Shown one piece after another: positions 8,833 through 17,130 of a stretch of 64,000 bases of DNA. Each line of letters begins with the position of its first letter. Positions within the stretch are counted from its first letter, which is position 1. The notes under the pieces are model-generated. The model did no database searches and was not told the origin of the DNA. It worked only from the letters and a program-made list of their open reading frames with translations. Source of the stretch: DAHUYF01 sp035509275 (lineage in GTDB: Bacteria; Pseudomonadota; Alphaproteobacteria; ATCC43930; CGMCC-115725); the NCBI GenBank assembly GCA_035509275.1, contig DATJLU010000117.1, positions 1 through 64,000 of the forward strand, read 5' to 3'. The position numbers and the translations under genes are program-made.

Positions 8833-9208
8833 AGAGATCCTCCCTCGTCTTCCGCTGCTGCCACGCCCTTGAGGGCAGGCCGCGGTTTTGTTCCATCGCG
8901 AAGCAAACACCCGGCACCCGTCGGTCGGCCGAGGCCCTAAGTCACTTCTGCGCGACGCCGTCCCGTCGGCGATGGCGGTCGCCGGAACGTTTCTTCCGCG
9001 CTTTCTCCAACGGCCACGATGCGCCCGCTCGTCGATGAGCGGACCGGCCGCGGCCGCTGCTGCTGCCGTGGCAAAGACCTCCGATTGCCGGAACGCTCCC
9101 AAATCCAGAGCGTTGCGGCAAGTGTATAGTCGTCATGCGAAATTGTCGCTGGTAATTTCGGGCAGCATTCTTGCCGCAATGCCGCGGACGAACGCCTGCG
9201 GCGTTCGC
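8833..9208. other. Intergenic region upstream of the sugar ABC operon, 376 bp, no gene
   Basis: No convincing coding frame. It should hold the promoter of the minus-strand sugar operon. I see an inverted repeat GAAATT-N9-AATTTC at 9139-9159 that could be a regulator site, an EcfG-like plus-strand sequence at 9090-9114, a weak hairpin CCGCTC/GAGCGG at 9025-9042, and a hairpin next to the stop of the dehydrogenase (9186-9209). I could not place a convincing sigma-70 promoter for the operon. Confidence 0.5.
9090..9114 (+). promoter_or_regulatory. EcfG-type (general stress) promoter-like sequence, orientation without sense gene
   Basis: GGAAC (9090-9094), 16 bases, CGTT (9111-9114) fits the alphaproteobacterial EcfG consensus GGAAC-N16/17-CGTT. 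It points to the plus strand, where the next gene (9209-10207) is on the opposite strand, so a transcript would be antisense to the dehydrogenase. A nine-base match of this kind is expected about once by chance in a window this size, so support is weak. Confidence 0.2.
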
Positions 9209-9209
9209 C
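9186..9209 (-). terminator. Hairpin after the dehydrogenase stop, possible terminator
   Basis: CGAACGCC (9189-9196) and GGCGTTCG (9200-9207) form a perfect 8-bp stem with a 3-base loop. It extends by two G-C pairs across a one-base bulge and sits immediately beyond the TAG of the minus-strand dehydrogenase. No T-run follows on the minus strand, so intrinsic termination is uncertain. Confidence 0.35.
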
Positions 9210-10207
9210 TAGGCCAGCCGCTCCTCGGGGCCGATGACGTGTTGCGGCGCGCCGCCTTCGAAGAGCCGGCGACAATTGGCCACGGCCCGGCGCAGCGCGA
9301 CGTCGCGCCAGCCGCGCACCGAGGCCGAGTTGTGGGGCGAGGCGATGACGTTGGGAAGCTCGAGGAAGGGCTGCTCCATGCGGAACGTGCCGTGGCGCAC
9401 CGGCTCGATCCACCAGGCATCGATGCAGGCAGTGAAGCGCGGATTGGCGACGAGGTGATGGTAGAGCGCCGCCTCGTCGATGATCTCGCCCCGCGCCAGA
9501 TTGACCAGGATGGCATCACCCTTCATCAGCGACAGTTCGCGCGCCCCGATCAGCCGGAGCGTGTCACGCGTCAGCGGCGCGCTGATGACGAGAACGTCCG
9601 ACGCGGCGAGCAGCGTGTCGAGTTGGTCCGCCGTGCCGATCCAATCCACCGGCTCGGCGCTGCTGCCGCGACGGTTGACGCCATGAATGTGCATCCCGAG
9701 ACAGCGCATCAGCCGCGCCGTCGCCACACCGATGCCGCCGAAGCCGAAGATGCCGCAGATGCCGCCGGCAAGCATGCGGGTGGGTGCGAACTGGTTGAAC
9801 TCGCCGCGGGCGAGATTGTCCTGCTCGATAAAGAGCCGCTTGGCGGCAGCCAGCGCCATGGCGAGTGCATGTTCGGCCATCGGCTCGGCAAAGGCGCCGC
9901 GATTGCTCGCCACCGGCAGCCCGGGCGGAAACTCTCTGAGCGGCACAAAATCGACCCCGGCGGAGAGGAATTGCACCAGCCGGGCCTTGCCGATGAGGGC
10001 AAGCTCGCCGGGCCGCAGCTCACGCCCGGTGTTGCGGGCCAAGAGCGCTTCGGCCCCGGCGAGCGCCGTGGCCCGCGCCGCCGGGTCGAGATCGGTGAGG
10101 AAAACGGCATCGGCCGTGCCGCCCAGCGCGTCGACGACGCTGGCGCGGCCGGCGGCGTCGATCTCGAAGGTCACCAGCAGCGTGGGCCGGGGCGCAGCGC
10201 CCGTCAC
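9209..10207 (-). CDS. NAD-dependent D-2-hydroxyacid dehydrogenase (GHPR/PGDH family)
   Basis: A 332-residue cytoplasmic oxidoreductase that interconverts 2-ketoacids and D-2-hydroxyacids. The Rossmann glycine motif GFGGIG is at 155-160. The catalytic triad of the family is visible: Arg239 in NLARGEIIDE, Glu268 in CIDAWWIEPV and His292 in SPHNS. The basic residues R179-R180 near the end of beta-2 suggest NADP preference. Substrate (glyoxylate, hydroxypyruvate or another) cannot be decided. It starts with GTG, overlapping the stop of the PncC gene by GTGA, so the two are coupled. Confidence 0.88.
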   Translation of the reverse strand: MTGAAPRPTLLVTFEIDAAGRASVVDALGGTADAVFLTDLDPAARATALAGAEALLARNTGRELRPGELALIGKARLVQFLSAGVDFVPLREFPPGLPVASNRGAFAEPMAEHALAMALAAAKRLFIEQDNLARGEFNQFAPTRMLAGGICGIFGFGGIGVATARLMRCLGMHIHGVNRRGSSAEPVDWIGTADQLDTLLAASDVLVISAPLTRDTLRLIGARELSLMKGDAILVNLARGEIIDEAALYHHLVANPRFTACIDAWWIEPVRHGTFRMEQPFLELPNVIASPHNSASVRGWRDVALRRAVANCRRLFEGGAPQHVIGPEERLA

Positions 10208-10683
10208 TCGAGCCCCTCGCGCAACAGCGTCAGCGCGGCGGCGGCGAAGCTCATCATATTGGCCTGGCGATCGGCGCTGCCGGTCTCGAGCGTCAGCGAC
10301 CGCTCCTTCGGGCCGGCAATCGCCAGGCAGCTATGCCCGGCGGCATCGCCGTAGCGGTTTCCGGTGGGTCCGGCCGCGCCGGTTTCGGCGATCGCCCAGC
10401 TCGTGGCGAAGCGCTGCCGCGCCGTGCGCGCCAGCAACAGGGCGTAGGCCTCGGTCGAGGCGCGCATCCCGGCCAGCGCCGCGTCCGGGATGTCGAGCAG
10501 GGCGAGCCGCGCCTTGCGCGTATAGACGACGGCGCCGCCGATGAAATAGGCCGAGGCGCCGGGTATCGCCAGCAGCGCTGCCGAGATCAGCCCGGCGGTC
10601 GAGGACTCCGCAACGGCGACGGTCTCGCCGCGCGCCTTCAGCCGCTCGGCGATGGCGCCGGCGAGCGGCAGCAATTCCTCCAT
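10204..10683 (-). CDS. pncC: CinA C-terminal domain protein, nicotinamide-nucleotide amidase PncC
   Basis: A 159-residue stand-alone CinA C-terminal domain. PncC deamidates nicotinamide mononucleotide to nicotinate mononucleotide in pyridine nucleotide salvage. Family motifs are visible: AVAESSTAGLISAAL (ESSTAG, residues 26-31), GGAVVYTRKARLALL, and AETGAAGPTGN. The N-terminal molybdopterin-binding half of full-length CinA is absent, as usual for PncC. It is the upstream partner of the 2-hydroxyacid dehydrogenase (4-bp overlap). The enzymatic role is known for the family, not shown here. Confidence 0.85.
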   Translation of the reverse strand: MEELLPLAGAIAERLKARGETVAVAESSTAGLISAALLAIPGASAYFIGGAVVYTRKARLALLDIPDAALAGMRASTEAYALLLARTARQRFATSWAIAETGAAGPTGNRYGDAAGHSCLAIAGPKERSLTLETGSADRQANMMSFAAAALTLLREGLE

Positions 10684-10806
10684 CGGACTGCCCTTCTTGT
10701 TGCCTCAGCGGGATGGTAGCGGCGCCCGCTGCGTCCGGCAAACCGCGGCGGTTCGCTTATCGCAAATCCGCAGACAGATTCTTGTTTGGGTGCTCGTGGA
10801 GCGGCG

Positions 10807-11232
10807 TCAGTCTTTCGCTGTGCGCGGCCGGCCTCGGCCGCTCTCTTTGCGGCCCGCCGAGCCGAGCTCGCCGAGCACCTGCTCGACGGCCGCCATGAGC
10901 TGGGCCGGGCGAAATGGCTTGGCGAGCACGGCATCGGCGCCGAGGGCGCGCGCCACGTCGAGGAACATCAGGTTGTGCGACATGCCGCCGCCCGAGACGG
11001 CGATGATGCGGGTGTCCGGGGCGCGCTCCTGGATCTCACGAATGGTCTCGATGCCCTCCTTTTGCGGCATCAGGATGTCGGTGATGACGATATCCGGCCT
11101 GTGCTCGTCCATCAGCGCCAGGCCCTCGCGACCGTTCTCCGCCTGGAGGACCTTGTGCTTGCCGGCGCCGAGGGTGCGCACCATAAGCTTGCGCATCGCC
11201 TCATCGTCCTCGATCACCAAAAGTACTGCCAT
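10807..11232 (-). CDS. Single-domain response regulator (CheY-like receiver)
   Basis: A 141-residue protein made of one receiver domain and a basic tail. The acidic pocket is E8-D9-D10, the phosphoacceptor is D52 (VITDILMP), the switch residue is S80 (IAVSGGG) and the conserved Lys is K105 (LAKPF). There is no output domain, so it must act through protein contacts or a phosphorelay. The last ~15 residues (GRKESGRGRPRTAKD) are Arg/Lys-rich and disordered. The start at 11232 places VLLVIEDDE at the N-terminus as in other receivers; a longer frame to 11301 adds only unrelated residues. No sensor kinase is adjacent. Confidence 0.9.
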   Translation of the reverse strand: MAVLLVIEDDEAMRKLMVRTLGAGKHKVLQAENGREGLALMDEHRPDIVITDILMPQKEGIETIREIQERAPDTRIIAVSGGGMSHNLMFLDVARALGADAVLAKPFRPAQLMAAVEQVLGELGSAGRKESGRGRPRTAKD

Positions 11233-11469
11233 GGTTCCCCCGCGCAGCGGAATATCTTGCCCGATCAGCGGGTTAGCGTGCTTTGCCGCGTCCCCGTCCA
11301 TCGTCCCGCGCTGAGCCTAGCACCATCAACCTTAACGAGTTCTTCCAGGCCGACCGGCGCGTGACCCGGGCGCGGGCAGTCCCGGCCGCGCCGCCGCGCT
11401 TGGTCGGAAGCGCCGCCGCGGGATAAGCTGGGCGCCGGGAAACGACAAACGATCAAGGGGAGAAGACCC

Positions 11470-12675
11470 GTGGACTTCGAGTATTCCGACAAGGTGAAGG
11501 CGTTGCAGGAGAAGGTCGGCCGGTTTATGGACGACCACGTCTACCCGAACGAGCACCGCTATCACGAAGACATCACGGCGGAGAACCGCTGGCAGCCGCG
11601 GGCGATCGTCGAGGAGCTGAAGCCCAAGGCGAAGGCGGCGGGGCTCTGGAACCTGTTCCTGCCGGAATCGGACTATGGCGCGGGGCTCACCAATCTCGAA
11701 TACGCGCCGCTCTGCGAGATCATGGGCCGCGTGCACTGGGCGCCGGAGGTGTTCAATTGCTCGGCGCCCGACACCGGCAACATGGAGGTGCTGACGCGTT
11801 ACGGCAGCGCCGAGCAGAAGAAGCGCTGGCTGGAGCCGCTGCTCGAAGGCAAGATCCGCTCCGCCTTCGCCATGACCGAACCCGCGGTGGCCTCCTCGGA
11901 TGCGACCAACATCCAGTCGAGCATCACCCGCGAGGGCGACCATTACGTCGTCAACGGCCGCAAATGGTGGACCTCGGGAGCTCCCGACCCGCGCTGCAAG
12001 ATCCTGATCTTCATGGGCAAGACCGCGCCCAACCACGCCAACAAGTACCTCCAGCAATCGATGATCCTGGTGCCGATGGAGACGGCCGGCATCAAGGTCG
12101 TGCGCTGGCTGCCGGTCTTCGGCTATGACGATGCGCCGCACGGCCATGCCGAGGTCGAGTTCACCAATGTGCGGGTGCCGGCGAGCAACATGCTGCTGGG
12201 CGAGGGCAGGGGCTTCGAGATCGCGCAGGGACGCTTGGGGCCGGGGCGCATTCATCACTGCATGCGCATGATCGGCCAGGCCGAGCGCGCGCTCGAGAAG
12301 ATGTGCAAGCGCGTCAAGTCGCGCGTCGCCTTCGGCAAGCCGGTGGCGGAGCAGACGGTGACGCTCGAGCGCATCGCCGAGGCGCGGATCATGATCGAGC
12401 AGGCGCGGCTCTTGACCTTGAAGGCTGCCTACATGATGGACAAGGTCGGCAACAAAGTGGCGCGCGCCGAGATCGCCATGATCAAGGTCGCCGCCCCCAA
12501 CATGCTATGCAAGATCATCGATTGGGCGATCCAGGCGCACGGCGCGGGCGGCGTGTCCGACGATTTCGGCCTCGCCAAGGCTTATGCGGGCGCACGCACC
12601 CTGCGCCTCGCCGACGGCCCGGACGAAGTGCACCGCAACCAGATCGGCCGCATCGAGCTGAAGAAGTACAATTAG
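11470..12675 (+). CDS. Acyl-CoA dehydrogenase family protein (ACAD10/11-like)
   Basis: A 401-residue flavoprotein. The FAD/substrate motif AFAMTEPAVASSDATN is followed by VVNGRKWWTSGAPDPR. The C-terminal domain has QAHGAGGVSDDFGLA and the signature ARTLRLADGPDEVHRNQIGR, characteristic of the ACAD10/11 subgroup in which the catalytic acid is in the DGPDE region. The likely role is alpha,beta-dehydrogenation of an acyl-CoA with electrons passed to ETF. It starts with GTG, preceded by AGGGGAG. Its TAG abuts the convergent sppA stop with no spacer. No other beta-oxidation gene is adjacent, so it is probably monocistronic. Confidence 0.9.
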   Translation: MDFEYSDKVKALQEKVGRFMDDHVYPNEHRYHEDITAENRWQPRAIVEELKPKAKAAGLWNLFLPESDYGAGLTNLEYAPLCEIMGRVHWAPEVFNCSAPDTGNMEVLTRYGSAEQKKRWLEPLLEGKIRSAFAMTEPAVASSDATNIQSSITREGDHYVVNGRKWWTSGAPDPRCKILIFMGKTAPNHANKYLQQSMILVPMETAGIKVVRWLPVFGYDDAPHGHAEVEFTNVRVPASNMLLGEGRGFEIAQGRLGPGRIHHCMRMIGQAERALEKMCKRVKSRVAFGKPVAEQTVTLERIAEARIMIEQARLLTLKAAYMMDKVGNKVARAEIAMIKVAAPNMLCKIIDWAIQAHGAGGVSDDFGLAKAYAGARTLRLADGPDEVHRNQIGRIELKKYN

Positions 12676-14454
12676 CTACTTCAGCTCCAGCGGCGGCATG
12701 GTCAGCGCGCCGGGCGGGGCGGCCGCGAGCTCGAACCGCCGCAGCAGCGGCGCGATCACGGCAAGCGCGCGGTCGGCCGCCGCCAGCCGCGCCGCGGTGG
12801 CGCGCTCGCCCTCGCCCGGCGCACGGCCGAGCAGCCGGGCGATGATCGCAGCCGGGGTCTCGCTGGGTCGCGGAAAGGTCTGGAGCGTCACGTCGCTGCC
12901 GGCGGCGATGCCGGCCGCCTGCTTGGCCAGCGCCAGCGCCTTGTGGAAGCCGCCGAGCTCGTCGACGAGGCCGCGCGTCTTGGCGTCGGCGCCGCTCCAG
13001 ACGCGACCCTTGGCGACCGTCTCGACGGCGTCGGCGCTGAGCTTCCGCCCCGTGGCCACGCGGTCCTTGAAAACGCCGTAGACATAGTCGAGCGAGCGCT
13101 CGAAGCGATCATGCTCGGCCGGCGTGAAATCGTCGACGACGCTGTCGATGCCGGCATTGCTGCCGAGCTGCAAGGAATCCCAGGTGACGCCGAGCTTCTC
13201 CGACAGCCCGCCGATCAGCACCTTGCCGCCGACGACGCCGATCGAGCCGGTGAGCGTCGCCGGCTCGGCGACGATCTTGGTGGCGTCGGCGGCGATGTAG
13301 TAGCCGCCCGATCCTGCGACATTGCCCATGCTGACGATGATCGGCTTGCCGGCTTGCTTGGCGCGCAGTACCTCGCGCCAGATCGTCTCCGACGCCGTCG
13401 CCGAGCCGCCGGGGCTGTCGATGCGGAAGAGGATGGCGCGCACGCTGGAATCTTCCGCCGCCGCGCGGAACGCGCGCCCCAGGGTGTCGGCGCCGAGAAC
13501 CTCCGAACCCGAGAGCGGGTTGTTGGAGCTGTCGCCGCTGGTGATGAGGCCGGTGCCATAGATGACGGCGATGGTCGGACCGGACTGATGCGGCCGGCCG
13601 GCGATGTCGAGATAGCGCCGCAAGGAGACGAGCTCGGCGTTCTCGCCGGCGCGGGTGCGCCCCGCGGCGACGGCATCCTCGCGATAGCCCGTGTGATCGA
13701 TGAGATGCGCGTCGAGCGCCTCTTGTGGCGTGAACGGCCCTTGATCGATGAGCGCCTGGATGCGGGCGGGGTCGAGCTGCCGGCCCGCGGCGATGCCGCC
13801 GACCACCTGGTCATAGACCGAATGCAGCAGCGCTTCGTTCTGCTCGCGGTCGGCCGGCGTCATCTTGGTGTCGGTGAGCGTGTTCGCCGCCGTCTTGAAT
13901 TCTTCGCGGTGATCGAAGCGCGGCTGGATCCCGAGCATGTCGAGCGTGCCGTGGAAATAGGGCATCTCGATGCGCATGCCGACGAGCCCGACCGAGCCGA
14001 CCGGCTGCAGCCAGATCTGGTCGAAGGCGGTGGCGAGATAATAGCTGCGCGTACCGCCGCCCAGCTCGCCGAAGCTGTCGGCATAGCCGAAGGCAAACTT
14101 CCCGGCGGCGCGAAACCGGGCGATGGCATCGCGCAGCTCCTGCACCTGCGCCGTGCCCAGCCCTCCGTCGCCGAGGCGGGCGACGATGCCCTTGACGCGC
14201 GGATCGCCCTCGGCGCGCTCGATGCCGTCGAGCACGTCGCGGAAGCTTATCTCTTCGCCCAGGAGAAGACGCTGGACACCGTCCTGCGGCGCGCCTTCCG
14301 GCAGCGGCTTGGTGAAATCGAGCAGCAGGATGTCCTGCTCTGCGAGCGGCTTCTCGCCGGGGGCGGCGAAGAGCCAGAGAGCGATCCCGGCCGCGATAAG
14401 GGCGACGACGAGAACGCCGATCGCGGCGAAGAAGCCGATGATGACGCGGCGCAT
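12676..14454 (-). CDS. sppA: Signal peptide peptidase SppA, 67-kDa type
   Basis: A 592-residue inner-membrane serine protease that degrades cleaved signal peptides. One N-terminal membrane anchor (about 4-30) is followed by two tandem S49 domains. The Ser/Lys dyad is readable by comparison with E. coli SppA: Lys187 in EFKTAANTLTD and Ser382 in NVAGSGGYYIAAD. Other signatures are FRIDSPGGSATASE and GSIGVVGGK. Length fits the long (E. coli-like) class. It ends directly against the convergent acyl-CoA dehydrogenase. The AhpD-like gene lies 22 bp upstream on the same strand and may be co-transcribed. Confidence 0.93.
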   Translation of the reverse strand: MRRVIIGFFAAIGVLVVALIAAGIALWLFAAPGEKPLAEQDILLLDFTKPLPEGAPQDGVQRLLLGEEISFRDVLDGIERAEGDPRVKGIVARLGDGGLGTAQVQELRDAIARFRAAGKFAFGYADSFGELGGGTRSYYLATAFDQIWLQPVGSVGLVGMRIEMPYFHGTLDMLGIQPRFDHREEFKTAANTLTDTKMTPADREQNEALLHSVYDQVVGGIAAGRQLDPARIQALIDQGPFTPQEALDAHLIDHTGYREDAVAAGRTRAGENAELVSLRRYLDIAGRPHQSGPTIAVIYGTGLITSGDSSNNPLSGSEVLGADTLGRAFRAAAEDSSVRAILFRIDSPGGSATASETIWREVLRAKQAGKPIIVSMGNVAGSGGYYIAADATKIVAEPATLTGSIGVVGGKVLIGGLSEKLGVTWDSLQLGSNAGIDSVVDDFTPAEHDRFERSLDYVYGVFKDRVATGRKLSADAVETVAKGRVWSGADAKTRGLVDELGGFHKALALAKQAAGIAAGSDVTLQTFPRPSETPAAIIARLLGRAPGEGERATAARLAAADRALAVIAPLLRRFELAAAPPGALTMPPLELK

Positions 14455-14476
14455 GGGGGGAGCTCCGGCTAGGGGC

Positions 14477-15049
14477 TTAACGGTCGAGGCGGTGGTATTC
14501 GCGATTGGGCATCATGTCGAGTGCATACGCCATGCGATTCGACAGGTTGAAGAAGGCGACGGTTTCGGCGAGATCGAAAATATCCTCATTGCGGAGCCCG
14601 GCGTCGCGCAGCACGGCGCGGTCGGCGTCGCCGACGTCATGCGGCGTCAGCGTGAGCTTCCAGGCGAAGTCGAGTATGGCGCGCTGGCGCCGGTCGAGCC
14701 GAGCCGTGCGATAGTTGAACGCCATCATCTCGCCAAGCTCGGGATCGCCCGAGAGCTTGCGCACCGCCTGGCCATGGGCGACGAGACAGTAATAGCAGCG
14801 ATTGGCCGAGGAGACGACGACGGCGATCATTTCGCGCTCGAGCTTGCTCAGTCCCGAAGGCGCGAGCATCAGCTCGTTGTACATCGCCATGAAGTTGCGC
14901 AGCTTTTGCGGCCTGAGGCTGTACGCCTGCAGCACGTTGGGGACGAAGCCGAGCTTCTCGATGCATTTGGCGTAGGCCGCCTGGAGGTCGGCGTCGAGCT
15001 CAGCGGGCTCGCCGAGCGGGAGAGCCGAGACGTGGTCGGGCTGCGGCAT
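14477..15049 (-). CDS. AhpD-like peroxidase-related protein (carboxymuconolactone decarboxylase fold)
   Basis: A 190-residue protein of the uncharacterised peroxidase-related branch of the AhpD/CMD superfamily. The redox motif is C85-Y-Y-C88 followed by H92 (NRCYYCLVAHG), matching the CXXC-X3-H centre of AhpD. The N-terminal FVPNVLQAYSLRPQKLRNF and C-terminal LAETVAFFNLSNRMA are typical of the subfamily. It may reduce peroxides or disulfides in the cytoplasm; the true partner is unknown. The ATG is preceded by AGGAGG, a strong Shine-Dalgarno. It lies between aroC (21 bp upstream) and sppA on the same strand. Confidence 0.87.
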   Translation of the reverse strand: MPQPDHVSALPLGEPAELDADLQAAYAKCIEKLGFVPNVLQAYSLRPQKLRNFMAMYNELMLAPSGLSKLEREMIAVVVSSANRCYYCLVAHGQAVRKLSGDPELGEMMAFNYRTARLDRRQRAILDFAWKLTLTPHDVGDADRAVLRDAGLRNEDIFDLAETVAFFNLSNRMAYALDMMPNREYHRLDR

Positions 15050-15070
15050 GGTTCCTCCTTCAGGTCGGCT

Positions 15071-16141
15071 TCAGCCGCATTGCGCGCGCTGGCGCAACAG
15101 ATGGTCGGCAAGCACGATCGCCATCATCGCCTCGCCGACCGGTACGGCGCGAATACCCACGCAGGGGTCGTGGCGGCCTTTGGTGCTGACTTCGACCTCG
15201 CCGCCATGGCGGTCAACGGAGCGACGCGGCGTCAGGATCGAGCTCGTCGGCTTCACCGCGAAGCGCACGACGATGTCCTGACCGGTCGAGATGCCGCCGA
15301 GAATGCCCCCGGCATGGTTGGACAGGAACTCGACCTTCCCGCCGGCCATGCGCATCTCGTCGGCGTTGTCCTCGCCGCTCAATTCGGCCGAGGCGAAGCC
15401 GGCGCCGATCTCGACGCCTTTCACCGCATTGATGCTCATCATCGCCTTGGCGAGGTCGGCGTCGAGCTTGTCGTAGATGGGATCGCCGAGTCCCGCCGGC
15501 ACGCCGCTCGCAACGATCTCGATGACCGCGCCGGCCGAGGAGCCGCGTTTCCTCACCTCGTCGAGGAAGCCCGACCAGGTCTGCACCGCCTGGCGGTCGG
15601 GCGACCAGAACGGATTGTCCTCGACCGCGCTCCAATCCCAGCGCGCCCGGTCGATCGGGTGCGGGCCGATCTGGACGAGCGCGCCGCGGATGGCGACGGC
15701 CTCGCCGAGGATCTTGCGGGCGATCGCGCCGGCGGCAACGCGCGAGGCCGTCTCGCGTGCCGAAGCGCGGCCGCCGCCCCGATAGTCGCGGATACCGTAT
15801 TTCTGCCAATAGGTATAGTCGGCATGGCCGGGACGGAAGCTGTCCTTGATCGCCTCGTAATCCTTGGAGCGCGCATCCTCGTTCTCGATCATCATCGCGA
15901 TCGGCGTTCCTGTCGTCCGGCCTTCGAACACGCCGGAGAGGATGCGCACGCGGTCGCTTTCGCGGCGCTGCGTCGCAAAGCGCGACTGACCGGGGCGGCG
16001 CCGGTCGAGCCAATGCTGGATATCGGCCTCGGCGAGCTCGAGGCGCGGCGGGCTGCCGTCGACGACGCAGCCGATCGCCGGCCCGTGGCTTTCGCCCCAG
16101 GTGGTGAAGCGGAAAACCGCGCCGAAGCTGTTGCCCGCCAC
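15071..16141 (-). CDS. aroC: Chorismate synthase
   Basis: A 356-residue enzyme converting 5-enolpyruvylshikimate 3-phosphate to chorismate, the last shared step of aromatic amino acid synthesis; it needs reduced FMN. Three family signatures are visible: FTTWGESHGPAIGCVVDG near the N-terminus, DYRGGGRASARETASRVAAG in the middle, and RHDPCVGIRAVPVGEAM at the C-terminus, plus SNHAGGILGGISTGQ. I use the GTG at 16141 because AGNSFGAVFRFTTWGES is the standard N-terminus; earlier in-frame codons lie inside fabI. It follows fabI by 5 bp, an arrangement often seen in alphaproteobacteria. Confidence 0.95.
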   Translation of the reverse strand: MAGNSFGAVFRFTTWGESHGPAIGCVVDGSPPRLELAEADIQHWLDRRRPGQSRFATQRRESDRVRILSGVFEGRTTGTPIAMMIENEDARSKDYEAIKDSFRPGHADYTYWQKYGIRDYRGGGRASARETASRVAAGAIARKILGEAVAIRGALVQIGPHPIDRARWDWSAVEDNPFWSPDRQAVQTWSGFLDEVRKRGSSAGAVIEIVASGVPAGLGDPIYDKLDADLAKAMMSINAVKGVEIGAGFASAELSGEDNADEMRMAGGKVEFLSNHAGGILGGISTGQDIVVRFAVKPTSSILTPRRSVDRHGGEVEVSTKGRHDPCVGIRAVPVGEAMMAIVLADHLLRQRAQCG

Positions 16142-16146
16142 GGCCT

Positions 16147-16959
16147 CTACACCACGGAAATATCGGGCGCGTCGACCGCCTTCATGCCGACGACATGATA
16201 GCCGCAATCGACGTGATGCACCTCGCCGCTGACGCCCGCGCCGAGGTCGCTCAAGAGGTAGAGCCCGGCGCCACCGACATCCTCGATGGTGACATTGCGC
16301 TTCAATGGCGAGTTATACTGGTTCCATTTCAGGATATAGGGGAAATCGCCGATCCCCGACGAAGCGAGCGTGCGAATCGGCCCGGCCGAGATGGCGTTGA
16401 CGCGGATGCTCTGCCCGCCGAGATCCACCGCCAGGTAGCGCACGCTCGTCTCGAGCGCCGCTTTGGCGACGCCCATCAGGTTGTAATGCGGCATGACGCG
16501 CTCGGCGCCGAGATAGCTCAGCGTCAGCAGCGCGCCGCCGCCGGTCATCAGCACCGAGGCGCGGCGGCAGAGATCGGTAAAGGAGTAGCAGGAGATGTCG
16601 AGGCTGCGCAGGAAGTTCTCGCGCTTGGTATCGACATAGCGGTGCTTGAGCTCGCTCGGATCGGCAAAGCCGATGGCGTGGACGGCGAAATCGAGCTTGC
16701 CCCAGCGCTCGGTGAGGGCGGCGAACAGCGCATCGAGGCTCGCCTCGTTGGTGACGTCGCAATCCCGGACGAAATCGCAGCCGAGTCGCTCGGCCAGCGG
16801 GCGCACGCGCTTGCCATAGGCCTCGCCCTGGTAGGTAAAGGCAAGCTCGGCGCCTTGCGCGGCGACCGCCTTGGCGATGCCCCAGGCGAGCGAGCGGTCA
16901 TTGGCGACGCCCATGATCAACCCGCGCTTTCCCTGCATGAGCGCCTTTACTTCCGTCAT
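16147..16959 (-). CDS. fabI: Enoyl-[acyl-carrier-protein] reductase (NADH)
   Basis: A 270-residue SDR-fold enzyme that reduces trans-2-enoyl-ACP in the last step of each fatty acid elongation cycle. The cofactor motif is GVANDRSLAWGIA. The FabI catalytic residues fit the Y-X6-Y-X6-K spacing: Y149, Y159 and K166 in LSYLGAERVMPHYNLMGVAK. NAISAGPIRTLASSGI follows the substrate loop. Length and motifs are those of FabI, the classic triclosan target. It is the upstream gene of aroC. The divergent neighbour YihY starts 171 bp away; the gap contains a 14-bp palindrome GGCTCCGCGGAGCC (17077-17090). Confidence 0.95.
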   Translation of the reverse strand: MTEVKALMQGKRGLIMGVANDRSLAWGIAKAVAAQGAELAFTYQGEAYGKRVRPLAERLGCDFVRDCDVTNEASLDALFAALTERWGKLDFAVHAIGFADPSELKHRYVDTKRENFLRSLDISCYSFTDLCRRASVLMTGGGALLTLSYLGAERVMPHYNLMGVAKAALETSVRYLAVDLGGQSIRVNAISAGPIRTLASSGIGDFPYILKWNQYNSPLKRNVTIEDVGGAGLYLLSDLGAGVSGEVHHVDCGYHVVGMKAVDAPDISVV

Positions 16960-17130
16960 GCGTCAATCGCTCCCAACCCGTTTCGACAATGGCAATGAAT
17001 GCACCGGACCGGCGATCCTACACGATGGGCGGCAGGGGCGGAAAGCGCCGGCTGGGCGCTAGGGAGCCCCAAGACAGGCTCCGCGGAGCCGCGGGCGTCG
17101 GGCGCCCGTTTGTGCTAGAAGGTGTCCGCC

